Source: Sphingopyxis sp. (GTDB lineage: Bacteria > Pseudomonadota > Alphaproteobacteria > Sphingomonadales > Sphingomonadaceae). Taken from it: DNA of 64,000 bases. Location: NCBI RefSeq assembly GCF_019459305.1, contig NZ_JAIBES010000151.1, positions 1-64,000 of the forward strand, read 5' to 3'. Shown here in pieces: positions 38,260 through 48,371 of this stretch; positions within the stretch are counted from its first letter, which is position 1; the number at the start of each line of letters is the position of its first letter. The position numbers and the translations under genes were made by a program. Under the pieces are notes generated by a model. That model saw only the letters and a list, made by a program, of their open reading frames with translations. It made no database searches and was not told the DNA's origin.

Positions 38260-39258
38260 ATGGCCTCCACCGCCCGTTTCGACGTTGTTGCCATTGGCAA
38301 TGCCATTGTCGACGTCCTTGCCCGCGCCGACGACGCGCTGATCGAGCGTGAAAATCTGGTCAAGGGGTCGATGCGGCTGATCGACGCCGACGAGGCCGAG
38401 CGGCTCTATGCGGCGATGGGTCCGGCGATTGAAATGTCGGGCGGCAGCGCGGCGAACACCTTGGCCGGCATGGCGGCGCTGGGGCGCCGCTGCGGCTTTA
38501 TCGGCCAGGTCGCCGACGATCAGCTGGGGCATGTGTTCACGCACGACCTCACCGCGCTGGGGGTCGCGTTCGACACCCCGGCCCAGGCCGATGGCGCGCC
38601 GACCGCGCGCTGCCTGATCCTCGTCACCCCCGACGGCCAGCGGACGATGAACACTTTCCTGGGCGCGTCGCAGAATTTGGGCCGCGAATCGCTTGACGCG
38701 GCGCTGATCGCCGACGCGGACATCCTCTATCTCGAAGGTTATTTGTGGAACGCCGATACCTCGCGCGCCGCGATGGCGGAAGCGATCGGGCTCGCCAAGG
38801 CGGCGGGTCGGCGCGTCGCCTTTACCCTGTCCGACACATTCGTCGTTGCGGGGCATCGCGAGGATTTCCGCCGCATGACCGCGGCGCGCGAAATCGACAT
38901 CCTTTTCGCCAATGAAGCCGAACTGCTCGTGCTGGCGGAGGTCGATGATTTCGAAACCGCGCTCGCCAAGGTGGCTGCCGATGTCCCCTTGCTGGTCGCG
39001 ACGCGCGGCGCGCATGGCGCGGTCGCGGTGACAGACAGCGAGCGCACCGCAGTCGCGGCGGAACCGATCGACGATGTCGTCGACACGACGGGGGCGGGCG
39101 ACCTTTTTGCCGCCGGTTTCCTGTCGGGTCTGGCCGAAGGTCGCCCGATCGCCGACTGCCTGACAATGGGCGCGGTGTGCGCGCGCGAAATCATCGCCCA
39201 AGTCGGCCCGCGGGCGCAGACTGACCTGCGCGCCAAAGTCGCCGAACGGCTGGTTTAG
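38260..39258 (+). CDS. PfkB family carbohydrate kinase (adenosine kinase-like)
   Basis: FDVVAIGNAIVDVLARADD; GGSAANTLAGMAALG; DTTGAGDLFAAGFLSGL. Confidence 0.92.
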   Translation: MASTARFDVVAIGNAIVDVLARADDALIERENLVKGSMRLIDADEAERLYAAMGPAIEMSGGSAANTLAGMAALGRRCGFIGQVADDQLGHVFTHDLTALGVAFDTPAQADGAPTARCLILVTPDGQRTMNTFLGASQNLGRESLDAALIADADILYLEGYLWNADTSRAAMAEAIGLAKAAGRRVAFTLSDTFVVAGHREDFRRMTAAREIDILFANEAELLVLAEVDDFETALAKVAADVPLLVATRGAHGAVAVTDSERTAVAAEPIDDVVDTTGAGDLFAAGFLSGLAEGRPIADCLTMGAVCAREIIAQVGPRAQTDLRAKVAERLV

Positions 39259-39311
39259 GAACCTTCGCCGGTCCGAAGCGTCCTATCCGCCAAATGGCAC
39301 AGGAGGACGAT

Positions 39312-39569
39312 ATGGCCGACGAAATTCACGAAACGCGCGCGCCCGACGGGTCGACGCACACCACGACGATCATCGATCGCGAACCGCGACGCGGCGGCGG
39401 CTTGGGCATGGGCCTGATCCTGCTGGTCGTGCTCGCGGTCGCGGGCTTCGTCGCATTCCAGTTCCTCGCCAACGACAACGCCGAAACGGGCGCGATGACC
39501 GAAGCGGCGCAAAAGGTTGGCGATGCGGCACAGAATGTTGGCGATGCCGCGCAGGATGCGGTGAAATAA
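39312..39569 (+). CDS. Small single-TM hypothetical protein
   Basis: MADEIHETRAPDGSTHTTTIIDREPRRGGGLGMGLILLVVLAVAGFVAFQFLAND; AGGAGG RBS nearby. Confidence 0.65.
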   Translation: MADEIHETRAPDGSTHTTTIIDREPRRGGGLGMGLILLVVLAVAGFVAFQFLANDNAETGAMTEAAQKVGDAAQNVGDAAQDAVK

Positions 39570-39582
39570 GCTGCGCCCGACT

Positions 39583-41118
39583 TTAGACGGCGGTCGGTTC
39601 ACCGGTCGCCGTCTCCGGATGTTTCTTGAACAGCGCGCGATCGGCGGGGCCGAAACCGCGGGTCCAGATCAGCCAGGAATAGATGCCGAGGATGACCGGC
39701 ACGCCGATCAGCAGTTCGGCCCATTCGGGCAACTGCGTTGCGCCCCAGCCTAGGATCGCGGCGCCCGCGGTTGCCCACACCAGTGCCCAGCGCAGGCTGT
39801 TCACCGGGGCTTGCAGCACATGCGCGAGCAGCCGCGCTTTCACCACCGAGGCAAAGCCGAGCGCGAGCATCAGCGCGACCGCGACCGCGGCGGCGTAGGT
39901 GATCGGCGGTAGCCCCATCGATTTGGCGATCAGGATCAGCGTGACGCTCAATATCGCCTGCAACGCCAGCGTCGCCATGCTGATCAAAAGATTACGGTGG
40001 CGCGCGACATAGACCAGCGCCGCTTCGCTGACGACGGCGGTCGCGGCGACGACTTCGGCGGCGAGCAGGAAGGCGAGCGCCGCAGTTCCGCTGACGAATT
40101 CGGGGCCAACGAGGCCCATGACGGCCTCCCCCGGAATGCCCAGCGCAAGCGCGACCCCGGCCTGCGCGGCGATGATCCAGAAGCCGACCTGGCTGACTTG
40201 TGCCGCCACGGCGGCAAGCCGCTTTTCGGCGAGGTTGCGGGTGATGACCGGGCCGAGGATTGGCTCGAAGCTGGTTTTCAGCTTTTGCGGCAGCGAGGCG
40301 ACCTGCTGCGCCATATAATAAATGCCGTAGATCGTCGGCGAGGTAAACTGGCCGAGGATGAACAGGTCGAGCCGGCGCGTGCCCCATTCGATCGCGTCGG
40401 CGGCAGCGAGCGGGGCGTTGCGCCGCGCAACTGCGATCAGGTGCGCGGGGTGCGGTTGCCAGCCGCGCGGCCCGCCATAATGGTGCAGCATCGGAATCAG
40501 CGCGGTCAGGAAAGCGCCGAGCATGGCGGCGGCGTAGGACAGCATCAGCCCGTCGCGTACCGACACGAACCAGAAACCCGCCGCCGCGGCGCTGATCACC
40601 CAGGGTTCGACGATCGCGCGCGCGCGCACCGTCGCGCCGATGTCGAAGCGGTAAGCACAGGCGGCGAGCGCGATATCGGTTCCGGCAATGGCAAAGACGA
40701 GCAGCGCCATCCAGCGATCGGCGCCGCCGATGTCGCCAGCGGGATACATGAGCTGCGGTAAGGCGAAGAGCAGCGCCGATCCCGCCGCCGAGGCGAGGAA
40801 GGCGACGAACATCCCGTCCCACACGACCGTGCGATGATCGGCGCCGTTTAAACTCAACTGTTCGGCGAGGCCGCGTTTGAGCCCGAGCGTCGCGAGCTGC
40901 GCAACGAGTTCGATGACGAGCACGGCAAAGGCGAAGCGCCCGACCGCTTCGGGACCGTACCAGCGGCCCGCGACATAGAGAAAGGGCAGGCGCGCCACGA
41001 GGCGCAGGATGAAGCCGAGGAAATTGGTCCGCCCGCCCTTGGCGAGCGCGGCGGTGTCGGCATCGCCCGAGGGGCCTGGTGCCGATGCGGGCGCGGCTGC
41101 GCTGTCCGTCTGGCTCAA
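39583..41118 (-). CDS. Polysaccharide flippase / lipopolysaccharide biosynthesis membrane protein
   Basis: Multi-TM; FLGFILRLVARLPFLYVAGRWYGPEAVGRFAFAVLVIELVAQLATLGLKRG. Confidence 0.8.
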   Translation of the reverse strand: MSQTDSAAAPASAPGPSGDADTAALAKGGRTNFLGFILRLVARLPFLYVAGRWYGPEAVGRFAFAVLVIELVAQLATLGLKRGLAEQLSLNGADHRTVVWDGMFVAFLASAAGSALLFALPQLMYPAGDIGGADRWMALLVFAIAGTDIALAACAYRFDIGATVRARAIVEPWVISAAAAGFWFVSVRDGLMLSYAAAMLGAFLTALIPMLHHYGGPRGWQPHPAHLIAVARRNAPLAAADAIEWGTRRLDLFILGQFTSPTIYGIYYMAQQVASLPQKLKTSFEPILGPVITRNLAEKRLAAVAAQVSQVGFWIIAAQAGVALALGIPGEAVMGLVGPEFVSGTAALAFLLAAEVVAATAVVSEAALVYVARHRNLLISMATLALQAILSVTLILIAKSMGLPPITYAAAVAVALMLALGFASVVKARLLAHVLQAPVNSLRWALVWATAGAAILGWGATQLPEWAELLIGVPVILGIYSWLIWTRGFGPADRALFKKHPETATGEPTAV

Positions 41119-41194
41119 GCCCGCCGCCCCTTCTGCTGGTCCCCGGCGCGCAGTCTAGCGCGATGCGGGGGTGCAGGCAATTCTCTGCTAAAGC

Positions 41195-42202
41195 TCACCG
41201 ACCTTCGGATCGCAGCGGGCGGCTGAGCAGGGCCTGAATGGCATCAGCAACGCGCGTTTCGCCCGCGACCAGCCGCGCTACGGTATCGCAGATCGGCATG
41301 TCGATGCCGTCGGCGCGCGCCGCGGCGGCGATCACCGGGGCGCTGAACGCCCCTTCGGCGACGGTGCGGCGGTCGGCCATCAGCGTCTCGGCATCTTCGC
41401 CGCGCCCCAGCCCCTGGCCGAGCGTGAAGTTGCGCGAATTGGATGAGGTGCAGGTCAGCACGAGGTCGCCGAGCCCGGCGAGGCCCGCGAGCGTTTCCGC
41501 TTGCGCGCCGCGCGCCAGTCCGAAACGCGTCATTTCGGCAAAGCCGCGGCTGATCAGCGCGGCGCGGGCGTTGAGCCCAAGGCCGGCGCCGTCGACGATG
41601 CCGCAAGCGATGGCGAGGATATTCTTGATCGCGCCGCCAATCTCGGCGCCGATGACGTCGGTCGAGACATAGGGGCGAAAATGCGGGCGCGCGATCGCGC
41701 CTGCGATGGCGGCGGCAAGGTCGCGATCGGCCGCGGCGAGGGTGATTGCGGTCGGCAGCCCCGCGGCAACCTCATGCGCGAAGGTCGGTCCCGACAGCAC
41801 TGCGTGCGGTCGCTGCGGCGCCAGTTCGCGCGCCATGTCGATCGGGAAAGCGAAGCTGCCCGCCTCCATCCCCTTACTGCAGAAGATCAACGGCGCGTCG
41901 CCCGCGGGGAGTTCGGCAAGCACGGCGCGCAGGAACGGTACCGGCACAACGACGAGAAGCGCGTCGCAATTTGCCATGTCGGTGAGTGCGCTGGTTGCGG
42001 TCAACGAACCCGAGAGCGCCGCGCCGGGTAGAAACACCGGATTGCGATGCTCGGCGTTGATCGCGGCGACAACATCCTGTTCGCGCGCCCACAGGCGGAT
42101 GGGCGCGCCGTCGGCGGCGAGCAACTGCGCCAGCGCGGTGCCCCAGGCGCCGCCACCGACCACGCCGAAGTTGTGATATGACGTCATGCTTTCACGTGTC
42201 AT
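41195..42202 (-). CDS. gpsA: NAD(P)H-dependent glycerol-3-phosphate dehydrogenase (start 42202 or 42187)
   Basis: [58 protein letters not shown]. Confidence 0.94.
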   Translation of the reverse strand: MTRESMTSYHNFGVVGGGAWGTALAQLLAADGAPIRLWAREQDVVAAINAEHRNPVFLPGAALSGSLTATSALTDMANCDALLVVVPVPFLRAVLAELPAGDAPLIFCSKGMEAGSFAFPIDMARELAPQRPHAVLSGPTFAHEVAAGLPTAITLAAADRDLAAAIAGAIARPHFRPYVSTDVIGAEIGGAIKNILAIACGIVDGAGLGLNARAALISRGFAEMTRFGLARGAQAETLAGLAGLGDLVLTCTSSNSRNFTLGQGLGRGEDAETLMADRRTVAEGAFSAPVIAAAARADGIDMPICDTVARLVAGETRVADAIQALLSRPLRSEGR

Positions 42203-43233
42203 GCTTTCACTCCGGCACCGCGCACGGTTTCCGCAGCGGGATCGAGCGGCCAGCGCGGGCGCGCAGCGACCGACAGATCGTCGAAAAGCCCCGCGGCGAA
42301 GCGCTCGGCGCCGGCCCACGCGATCATTGCGCCATTGTCGGTACACAGCCACAGGGGCGGCGCGACGAAGGGCCGGTCGAAGCGTGCCGCCAGATCGGTC
42401 AGCGCGGCGCGGATCGCGCCGTTGGCGGCCACTCCGCCCGCCACGACGAACGCCGTTGCATCGGGACAAGCCGACAGCGCTATATGGCTGCGATCGACGA
42501 GGCAGTCGACGACCGCTTGCTGGAACGAGGCGGCGAGATCGGGGATGCTGTGCGTTCCGGTGGCGGCGGCACGCGCTACGGCGCTTTTGAGCCCGGCGAA
42601 GGAGAAATGCGGCTCGGGGCTGCCGACCAGCGGACGCGGCAGCGGCACGGCGTGCGGATTGCCATTCTGCGCGATCCGCTCGACCGCGGGGCCGCCGGGA
42701 TAGCCGAGCCCGAGCAGCTTGGCGGTCTTGTCGAACGCTTCGCCCGCCGCATCGTCGATCGTGGTGGCAAGGCGGCGATAATCGCCGACGCCCTTGACCA
42801 GCAGCAACTGGCAATGACCGCCCGAGACGAGCAGCAGCAGATAGGGGAAGGCGAGGCCGGGTTCCACGAGGCGGGGCGACAGCGCATGGCCTTCGAGATG
42901 GTTCACCGCAATCAACGGTTTGTCCGCGGCATGGGCAAGTGCCTTGCCGGTGACGAGCCCGACCATCACCCCGCCGATCAGGCCGGGACCGGCGGTCGCG
43001 GCAATCGCGTCGACGTCGGCGAGCGAGACGCCCGCATCGGCGAGGACGCCAGCAATGATCGGTGCCAGCCGGTCGACATGCGCGCGCGCCGCGATCTCCG
43101 GAACGACGCCGCCGAAGGGGCTGTGCTCGGCCTCCTGCCCCGCGACACGGTGCGCGAGGATGCGCCGGTCGCTGTCTACGAGCGCCGCAGCAGTTTCGTC
43201 GCAGCTTGATTCAAGGCCAAGGATGAGAGTCAT
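42199..43233 (-). CDS. tsaD: tRNA N6-adenosine threonylcarbamoyltransferase
   Basis: [53 protein letters not shown]. Confidence 0.97.
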   Translation of the reverse strand: MTLILGLESSCDETAAALVDSDRRILAHRVAGQEAEHSPFGGVVPEIAARAHVDRLAPIIAGVLADAGVSLADVDAIAATAGPGLIGGVMVGLVTGKALAHAADKPLIAVNHLEGHALSPRLVEPGLAFPYLLLLVSGGHCQLLLVKGVGDYRRLATTIDDAAGEAFDKTAKLLGLGYPGGPAVERIAQNGNPHAVPLPRPLVGSPEPHFSFAGLKSAVARAAATGTHSIPDLAASFQQAVVDCLVDRSHIALSACPDATAFVVAGGVAANGAIRAALTDLAARFDRPFVAPPLWLCTDNGAMIAWAGAERFAAGLFDDLSVAARPRWPLDPAAETVRGAGVKA

Positions 43234-43295
43234 AATCGTTCGCATCCCTTACCCGCCCCTTTATCGGCAGGGCAAGCCGCGCTAGCAGCGTCGCG

Positions 43296-44243
43296 ATGAC
43301 TGACTTACCAACAATCGAACGGCCGCTGCGGATCGGTACCCGCGCATCGCCGCTGGCGATGGCGCAGGCGCATATGACGGTCGCGGCGCTGATGGCGACG
43401 CATGGCATAGTGTCCGAGGCGCTTGAGATCGTGCCGATGACGGCTACCGGCGACCGCATTCAGGACCGCGCGCTCGCCGAGGTTGGGGGCAAGGAGTTGT
43501 GGACGCGCGAGCTTGACGCCGCGCTCGACGCCGGGGTGATCGATATCGCGGTCCATTCGCTGAAGGATGTGGAGACGCTGCGCGATGCGCGGTTTGCTCT
43601 CGGCGCGATGCTCGAACGCGCCGATCCGCGCGACCGGCTGGTGGTGCGCGAGGGGATGGAGGCGACGAGCGTCGCCGACCTGCCCTACGGCGCGCGACTG
43701 GGGACGAGCAGCCCGCGCCGCGCCGCGCAGATCCAGCGAATCCGTCCCGACGTGGCGCCGGTGCTGCTGCGCGGCAATGTCGCGACGCGGCTGGCGAAGC
43801 TGGCGGCGGGCGAGGCCGATGCGACCTTGCTGGCGGCGGCGGGGCTCGACCGGCTGGGGATGCATGCGGTCGGCACGCCGCAGGACGCCGCGGTGCTGCT
43901 GCCTGCGGCATCGCAGGGCGCGATCGGCATTGAGTGCCGCGCCGACGATGGCGACACGCTCACGCTGTTGCTGGCGATCGATCATGCGCCGACCCACCGC
44001 GCGGTGGCGACTGAGCGCGCCTTTCTGGCGGCGTTGGGCGGTGATTGCCGCTCGCCGGTCGCAGCGCACGCGCACTGGCGCGATGACGGCATGTTGCAAC
44101 TCGACGCCGAGATTTTCTCCGAAGACGGCGCCGATCATGCCGCGGGTCACGCGCTGATCGACCATGACGATGCGGCGGCGGCGCTGGCGCGGCGGTTGCT
44201 CGATGACGCCCCCGAGACGGTGCGGCGGCTGTTCGCGGCATGA
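43296..44243 (+). CDS. hemC: Hydroxymethylbilane synthase
   Basis: LRIGTRASPLAMAQAHM; HSLKDVETL; LGTSSPRRAAQIQRIRPD; AFLAALGGDCRSPVAAHA. Confidence 0.97.
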   Translation: MTDLPTIERPLRIGTRASPLAMAQAHMTVAALMATHGIVSEALEIVPMTATGDRIQDRALAEVGGKELWTRELDAALDAGVIDIAVHSLKDVETLRDARFALGAMLERADPRDRLVVREGMEATSVADLPYGARLGTSSPRRAAQIQRIRPDVAPVLLRGNVATRLAKLAAGEADATLLAAAGLDRLGMHAVGTPQDAAVLLPAASQGAIGIECRADDGDTLTLLLAIDHAPTHRAVATERAFLAALGGDCRSPVAAHAHWRDDGMLQLDAEIFSEDGADHAAGHALIDHDDAAAALARRLLDDAPETVRRLFAA

Positions 44244-44929
44244 GCAGCGGCCTGCCGCTGATCGTCACCCGTCCCGAGCCGGGCAACAGCGCCACGATCG
44301 CGCGCGCGATGACCCTGGGATTTGATGCCCATGCGATGCCGCTGTTTGCCGCGCGGGCACTGCCGTGGACGGCGCCGGCGCCGCAAGATTTCGACGCGAT
44401 GCTGCTCACTAGCGCGCAGACAGTCCGACTAGCCGGGCCGCAGCTCGCACGCCTTGCTGTGCTTCCGGTTTTTGCGGTGGGCGGGGCGACCGCCGATGCC
44501 GCACAGGAGGTCGGATTGACCGTTGTGCGAACCGGCAAGGCGAATGCCCAGAGTCTTCTTGATGCCATGACGTCGGAAAATATTGCCCGGATATTATGGC
44601 TTTGCGGTCGCGATCGGTCAGACTTCGACCCGCGCGGAGCGGCGCTGGAGCCGCTGACTTGCTATGCGGTCGATCCGGTTGCGCCGTCACCGGATTGGCA
44701 GAAATTCATCGCCGCACCGGCGGTTCTGCTCGCACATTCGGCGCGCGCGGCGCAGCGGATTGCCGACCTTGTAGGCCCACAGCGCGCGCATCTGGCGTTG
44801 GTTGCGATCAGCCCCGCGGTCGCGGCCGGGGCGGGAAAAGGCTGGGGCGAATTGGCCGCGGCAGCGGCGCCGACCGACGCGTCAATGTTGGCACTGGCGT
44901 ATGCTTTGTGCCACAAGGGGGAAAAATAG
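44240..44929 (+). CDS. hemD: Uroporphyrinogen-III synthase
   Basis: LPLIVTRPEPGNSATIARAM; ATG overlaps hemC stop. Confidence 0.85.
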   Translation: MSSGLPLIVTRPEPGNSATIARAMTLGFDAHAMPLFAARALPWTAPAPQDFDAMLLTSAQTVRLAGPQLARLAVLPVFAVGGATADAAQEVGLTVVRTGKANAQSLLDAMTSENIARILWLCGRDRSDFDPRGAALEPLTCYAVDPVAPSPDWQKFIAAPAVLLAHSARAAQRIADLVGPQRAHLALVAISPAVAAGAGKGWGELAAAAAPTDASMLALAYALCHKGEK

Positions 44930-44948
44930 GGTCGTTCGAAAGAGACAT

Positions 44949-45866
44949 ATGGCAATCGACAGCATCGACACCCCCTCGCCCATGGCCGAGGCGGTCCCGG
45001 CGAGGGGACCATCGTTTCGCCTGCTCGCCATCGCTGCCCTGCTCCTGCTGCTGGTCGGTGTTATTGGCGGCGGCTGGGCGGTGAATCGCTGGTTGACCGG
45101 CGATGCCACCGCACCTGCGGCGAAAGCGATCGACACGCAGGCGGTCGGCGATCTCACCGACCCGGCACTGCCCGCGGGCGCCGCGCCAAAAGGCGCCGCG
45201 GCAGGACAGCCGTTGATCGTCGCGCCGGTCGATGGCGCCAATGCGCTGGCGGCGCGCGTTGCCGAACTCGAACAACGACTGTCGCGGATCACGCTTGAGG
45301 CCGAATCGGCGTCGGGTAATGCGTCGCGCGCCGAAGGGCTGCTTGTCGCCTTTGCAGTGCGCCGCGCGCTCGATCGCGGGCTGTCGCTCGGCTATCTCGA
45401 CGCCCAGCTGCGGCTGCGCTTTGGCGACGACCAGCCCAACGCGGTGAAAACGATCATCGAAACGTCGCGCGAACCGGTGACGCTCGAACAATTGCGCACC
45501 GAACTCGACACGCTGGCACCGCAGCTCGTCGGCCGGGGCGACGACGATAATGGCAGCCTGTGGACGGGTTTTCGCCGCGAGCTGAACGAGTTGTTCGTGG
45601 TGCGCGCTGCGGGAACGCAGTCGCCGCGCGCCTCGGCACGGCTCGAGCGCGCGCGCCGCTATCTTGGCGCGGGTCAGGCCGACAAGGCGATTGCCGAGGT
45701 CGAGGCGATGCCCGGCGCCGCGATGGCGAACGACTGGCTGATCGATGCGCGGCGCTATCATGAGGCGCGGCGTGCGCTTGACCTGATCGAGACCGCCGCG
45801 ATATTGGAGCCGCGCGACAGCCCGGCTGCCGCATTCGCCCGCAGCACCGCGGCACCGACCCCCTAG
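44949..45866 (+). CDS. Mitofilin (Mic60)-like inner-membrane protein
   Basis: N-terminal TM, coiled-coil, C-terminal [36 protein letters not shown]; directly after hemCD. Confidence 0.72.
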   Translation: MAIDSIDTPSPMAEAVPARGPSFRLLAIAALLLLLVGVIGGGWAVNRWLTGDATAPAAKAIDTQAVGDLTDPALPAGAAPKGAAAGQPLIVAPVDGANALAARVAELEQRLSRITLEAESASGNASRAEGLLVAFAVRRALDRGLSLGYLDAQLRLRFGDDQPNAVKTIIETSREPVTLEQLRTELDTLAPQLVGRGDDDNGSLWTGFRRELNELFVVRAAGTQSPRASARLERARRYLGAGQADKAIAEVEAMPGAAMANDWLIDARRYHEARRALDLIETAAILEPRDSPAAAFARSTAAPTP

Positions 45867-45913
45867 CGCGCGTCCCGAAAGGGCTGCTCGCCATTAAGAG
45901 AAAGCCCCTTTGC

Positions 45914-47119
45914 ATGGCCCTCGCCGACCCGCAGCGCATCGAAGCGCTCGACCCGCTCGATCCCCTTCAGCTCGACGCTGAGCTCGGCGAAGAGGAGCGG
46001 ATGGTGCGCGACACGGCGCGTTCCTATGCGACCGATGCCCTGCTGCCGCGCGTCACCTCGGCGTTTCTCGATGAGCGGTTCGACCGCGAGATCATGTCCG
46101 AAATGGGCGCCCTTGGCCTGCTCGGTGCGACGATCGATCCCGAATATGGCGGCGCCGGACTGAACTATGTCAGCTACGGGCTGATCGCGCGCGAAGTCGA
46201 GCGCGTCGATTCGGGCTATCGCTCAGCCTGTTCGGTGCAAAGCTCGCTCGTGATCCACCCGATCAATGCCTATGGCAGCGAGGAACAGAAGCGGAAGTAT
46301 CTGCCCGGGCTGACCTCGGGCGAACTGGTCGGCTGTTTCGGGCTGACCGAACCCGACGCGGGCAGCGACCCAGGCGGGATGCGGACGCGCGCCGAAAAGA
46401 TCGCCGGCGGTTACCGCCTCAAGGGCGCCAAGATGTGGATTACCAATTCGCCGATCGCCGACGTGTTCGTCGTGTGGGCGAAGTCGGAGGCGCATGACGG
46501 CGCGATCCGCGGCTTTGTACTCGAAAAGGGCATGAAAGGCCTGTCGGCGCCGAAGATCGAGGGCAAGGTGAGCCTGCGCGCATCGGTCACCGGCGAGATC
46601 GTGATGGATTCGGTCGAGGTGGGTGAGGACGCGTTGCTGCCGCATGTGTCGGGGCTGAAAGGCCCGTTCGGTTGCCTCAACCGCGCGCGCTACGGCATCG
46701 GTTGGGGCGCGATGGGCGCGGCGGAGTTTTGTTACGAGGCAGCGCGCAACTACACCGGCGAGCGCAAGCAGTTCGGGCGGCCGTTAGCGGCGAACCAGAT
46801 CGTCCAGCTCAAGCTCGCTAACATGCTCACCGAAATCGCGCTGGGCTTGCAGACGGCGCTGCGCGTCGGCCGCTTGATCGACGAAGGGCGGCTGATTCCC
46901 GACGCGATCAGCCTGCTCAAGCGCAACAATTGCGGCAAGGCGCTCGATATCGCGCGCGTCGCGCGCGATATGCACGGCGGCAACGGCATTTCGGCCGATT
47001 ATCATGTCATCCGCCACGCGGTGAACCTCGAAACCGTGAACACCTATGAGGGCACGCACGACGTCCATGCGCTGATCCTGGGCCGCGCGATCACCGGCAT
47101 TTCCGCTTTTGGCGGATAG
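45914..47119 (+). CDS. gcdH: Acyl-CoA dehydrogenase (glutaryl-CoA dehydrogenase-like)
   Basis: [84 protein letters not shown]. Confidence 0.92.
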   Translation: MALADPQRIEALDPLDPLQLDAELGEEERMVRDTARSYATDALLPRVTSAFLDERFDREIMSEMGALGLLGATIDPEYGGAGLNYVSYGLIAREVERVDSGYRSACSVQSSLVIHPINAYGSEEQKRKYLPGLTSGELVGCFGLTEPDAGSDPGGMRTRAEKIAGGYRLKGAKMWITNSPIADVFVVWAKSEAHDGAIRGFVLEKGMKGLSAPKIEGKVSLRASVTGEIVMDSVEVGEDALLPHVSGLKGPFGCLNRARYGIGWGAMGAAEFCYEAARNYTGERKQFGRPLAANQIVQLKLANMLTEIALGLQTALRVGRLIDEGRLIPDAISLLKRNNCGKALDIARVARDMHGGNGISADYHVIRHAVNLETVNTYEGTHDVHALILGRAITGISAFGG

Positions 47120-48316
47120 CGCGGCGAAACCCCTCGCAGGCATCCGCGTCGTCGAACTGGCACGGGTGCTCGCGGGGCCGTGGTGCGGGCAATTGCTCGC
47201 GGACCTCGGCGCCGGGGGGATCAAGGTGGAGGGGCCGGGGGGCGGGGGGGGCGGTGGGGGGGGAATTTGCTCGGGTACCGGGGCGCCGTGGTTATCATGG
47301 TCCCGCGGCCGGGGGTCGGCGACGACACGCGCAGATGGGGACCGCCGTTCATCATGGGTGAAGACGGCGAGAATCTGGGCGCGGCCTATTATCACAGCAC
47401 CAATCGCGGCAAGTCGGGGGTGGCGATCGATATTGCGACCACCACGGGGCAGGCCGAGGTCCGAACCCTGATCACCGATGCCGATGTGGTGATCGAAAAT
47501 TACAAGGTCGGCGGGCTCGCCAAATATGGCCTCGACCCCGCGACGTTGCTCGCCGATTTTCCCCGGCTGATCATGTGTTCGATAACCGGCTTCGGGCAGA
47601 CCGGCCCCTATGCCCACCGCGCGGGCTATGATTTCATCATTCAGGCGATGGGCGGCGCGATGGCGCTGACGGGCGAACCCGACGGGCCGCCGCAAAAGGC
47701 GGGGATTGCCTATGCCGACATCTTTACCGGCATGTATTCGACCGTCGCCATTCTCGCGGCGTTGCGGCGGCGTGACGCCACCGGACAAGGCGCGCATATC
47801 GACATGGCGCTGCTCGATTGTCAGGTCGGGGTGCTGGCCAACCAGGCCGCCAATTACCTCGCGAGCGGCGTGTCGCCGGGGCGGATGGGCAATGGCCACG
47901 CCAATGTCGTCCCCTATCAGGCGTTCGCGACTGCCGACGGCCAGCTGGTGATCGCGGTCGGCAATGACGGTCAGTTTCGTAAATTATGTATGATTTTGGG
48001 CGAGCGGGGCTGGGCCGATGATGCGCGCTTTGCCACCAACGCGGCGCGGCTGGCCAATCGCACCACGCTGATTCCGCTGCTGGCAACTAAAGTCGCGGGT
48101 TGGGACGCGCAGCCGCTGGCGCTGGCGCTGGAGGCGGAGGGTGTCCCCGCGGGGCCGATCAACGACATCGCAGCGGTGTTTGCCGACCCGCAGGTGATCG
48201 CGCGGGGGATGCGTTTTCGGCCCGAGGGGACGGATGTCGATGGGCTTGCGAGCCCGATCGTCATTGATGGCGAACGAATGGTCGCAGCTGGCGGGGCGCC
48301 GCCGCTCGCGGACTGA
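47109..48316 (+). pseudogene. CaiB/BaiF family CoA-transferase, frame broken at ~47233-47306
   Basis: 47109 frame: GIRVVELARVLAGPWCGQLLADLGAGGIKVEGP; 47180 frame: GDDTRRWGPPFIMGEDGENLGAAYYHSTNRGKSGVAIDI...; both halves belong to one protein. Confidence 0.9.
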
Positions 48317-48356
48317 AAAAAGGGGCGCCGTTGCCGACGCCCCGTTCCCCTTTTTT
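48316..48356. terminator. Bidirectional intrinsic terminator between CoA-transferase and TonB receptor
   Basis: AAAAAAGGGGCG-loop-CGCCCC...CCCCTTTTTT between convergent genes. Confidence 0.8.
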
Positions 48357-48371
48357 CCGATATTCAGTAGC

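Noticed and set aside
42186-42201. CACGTG-centred sequence GCTTTCACGTGTCATG as a fourth parS
   Set aside because: Only the core and part of one arm match the consensus; explained by the 15-bp tandem duplication.
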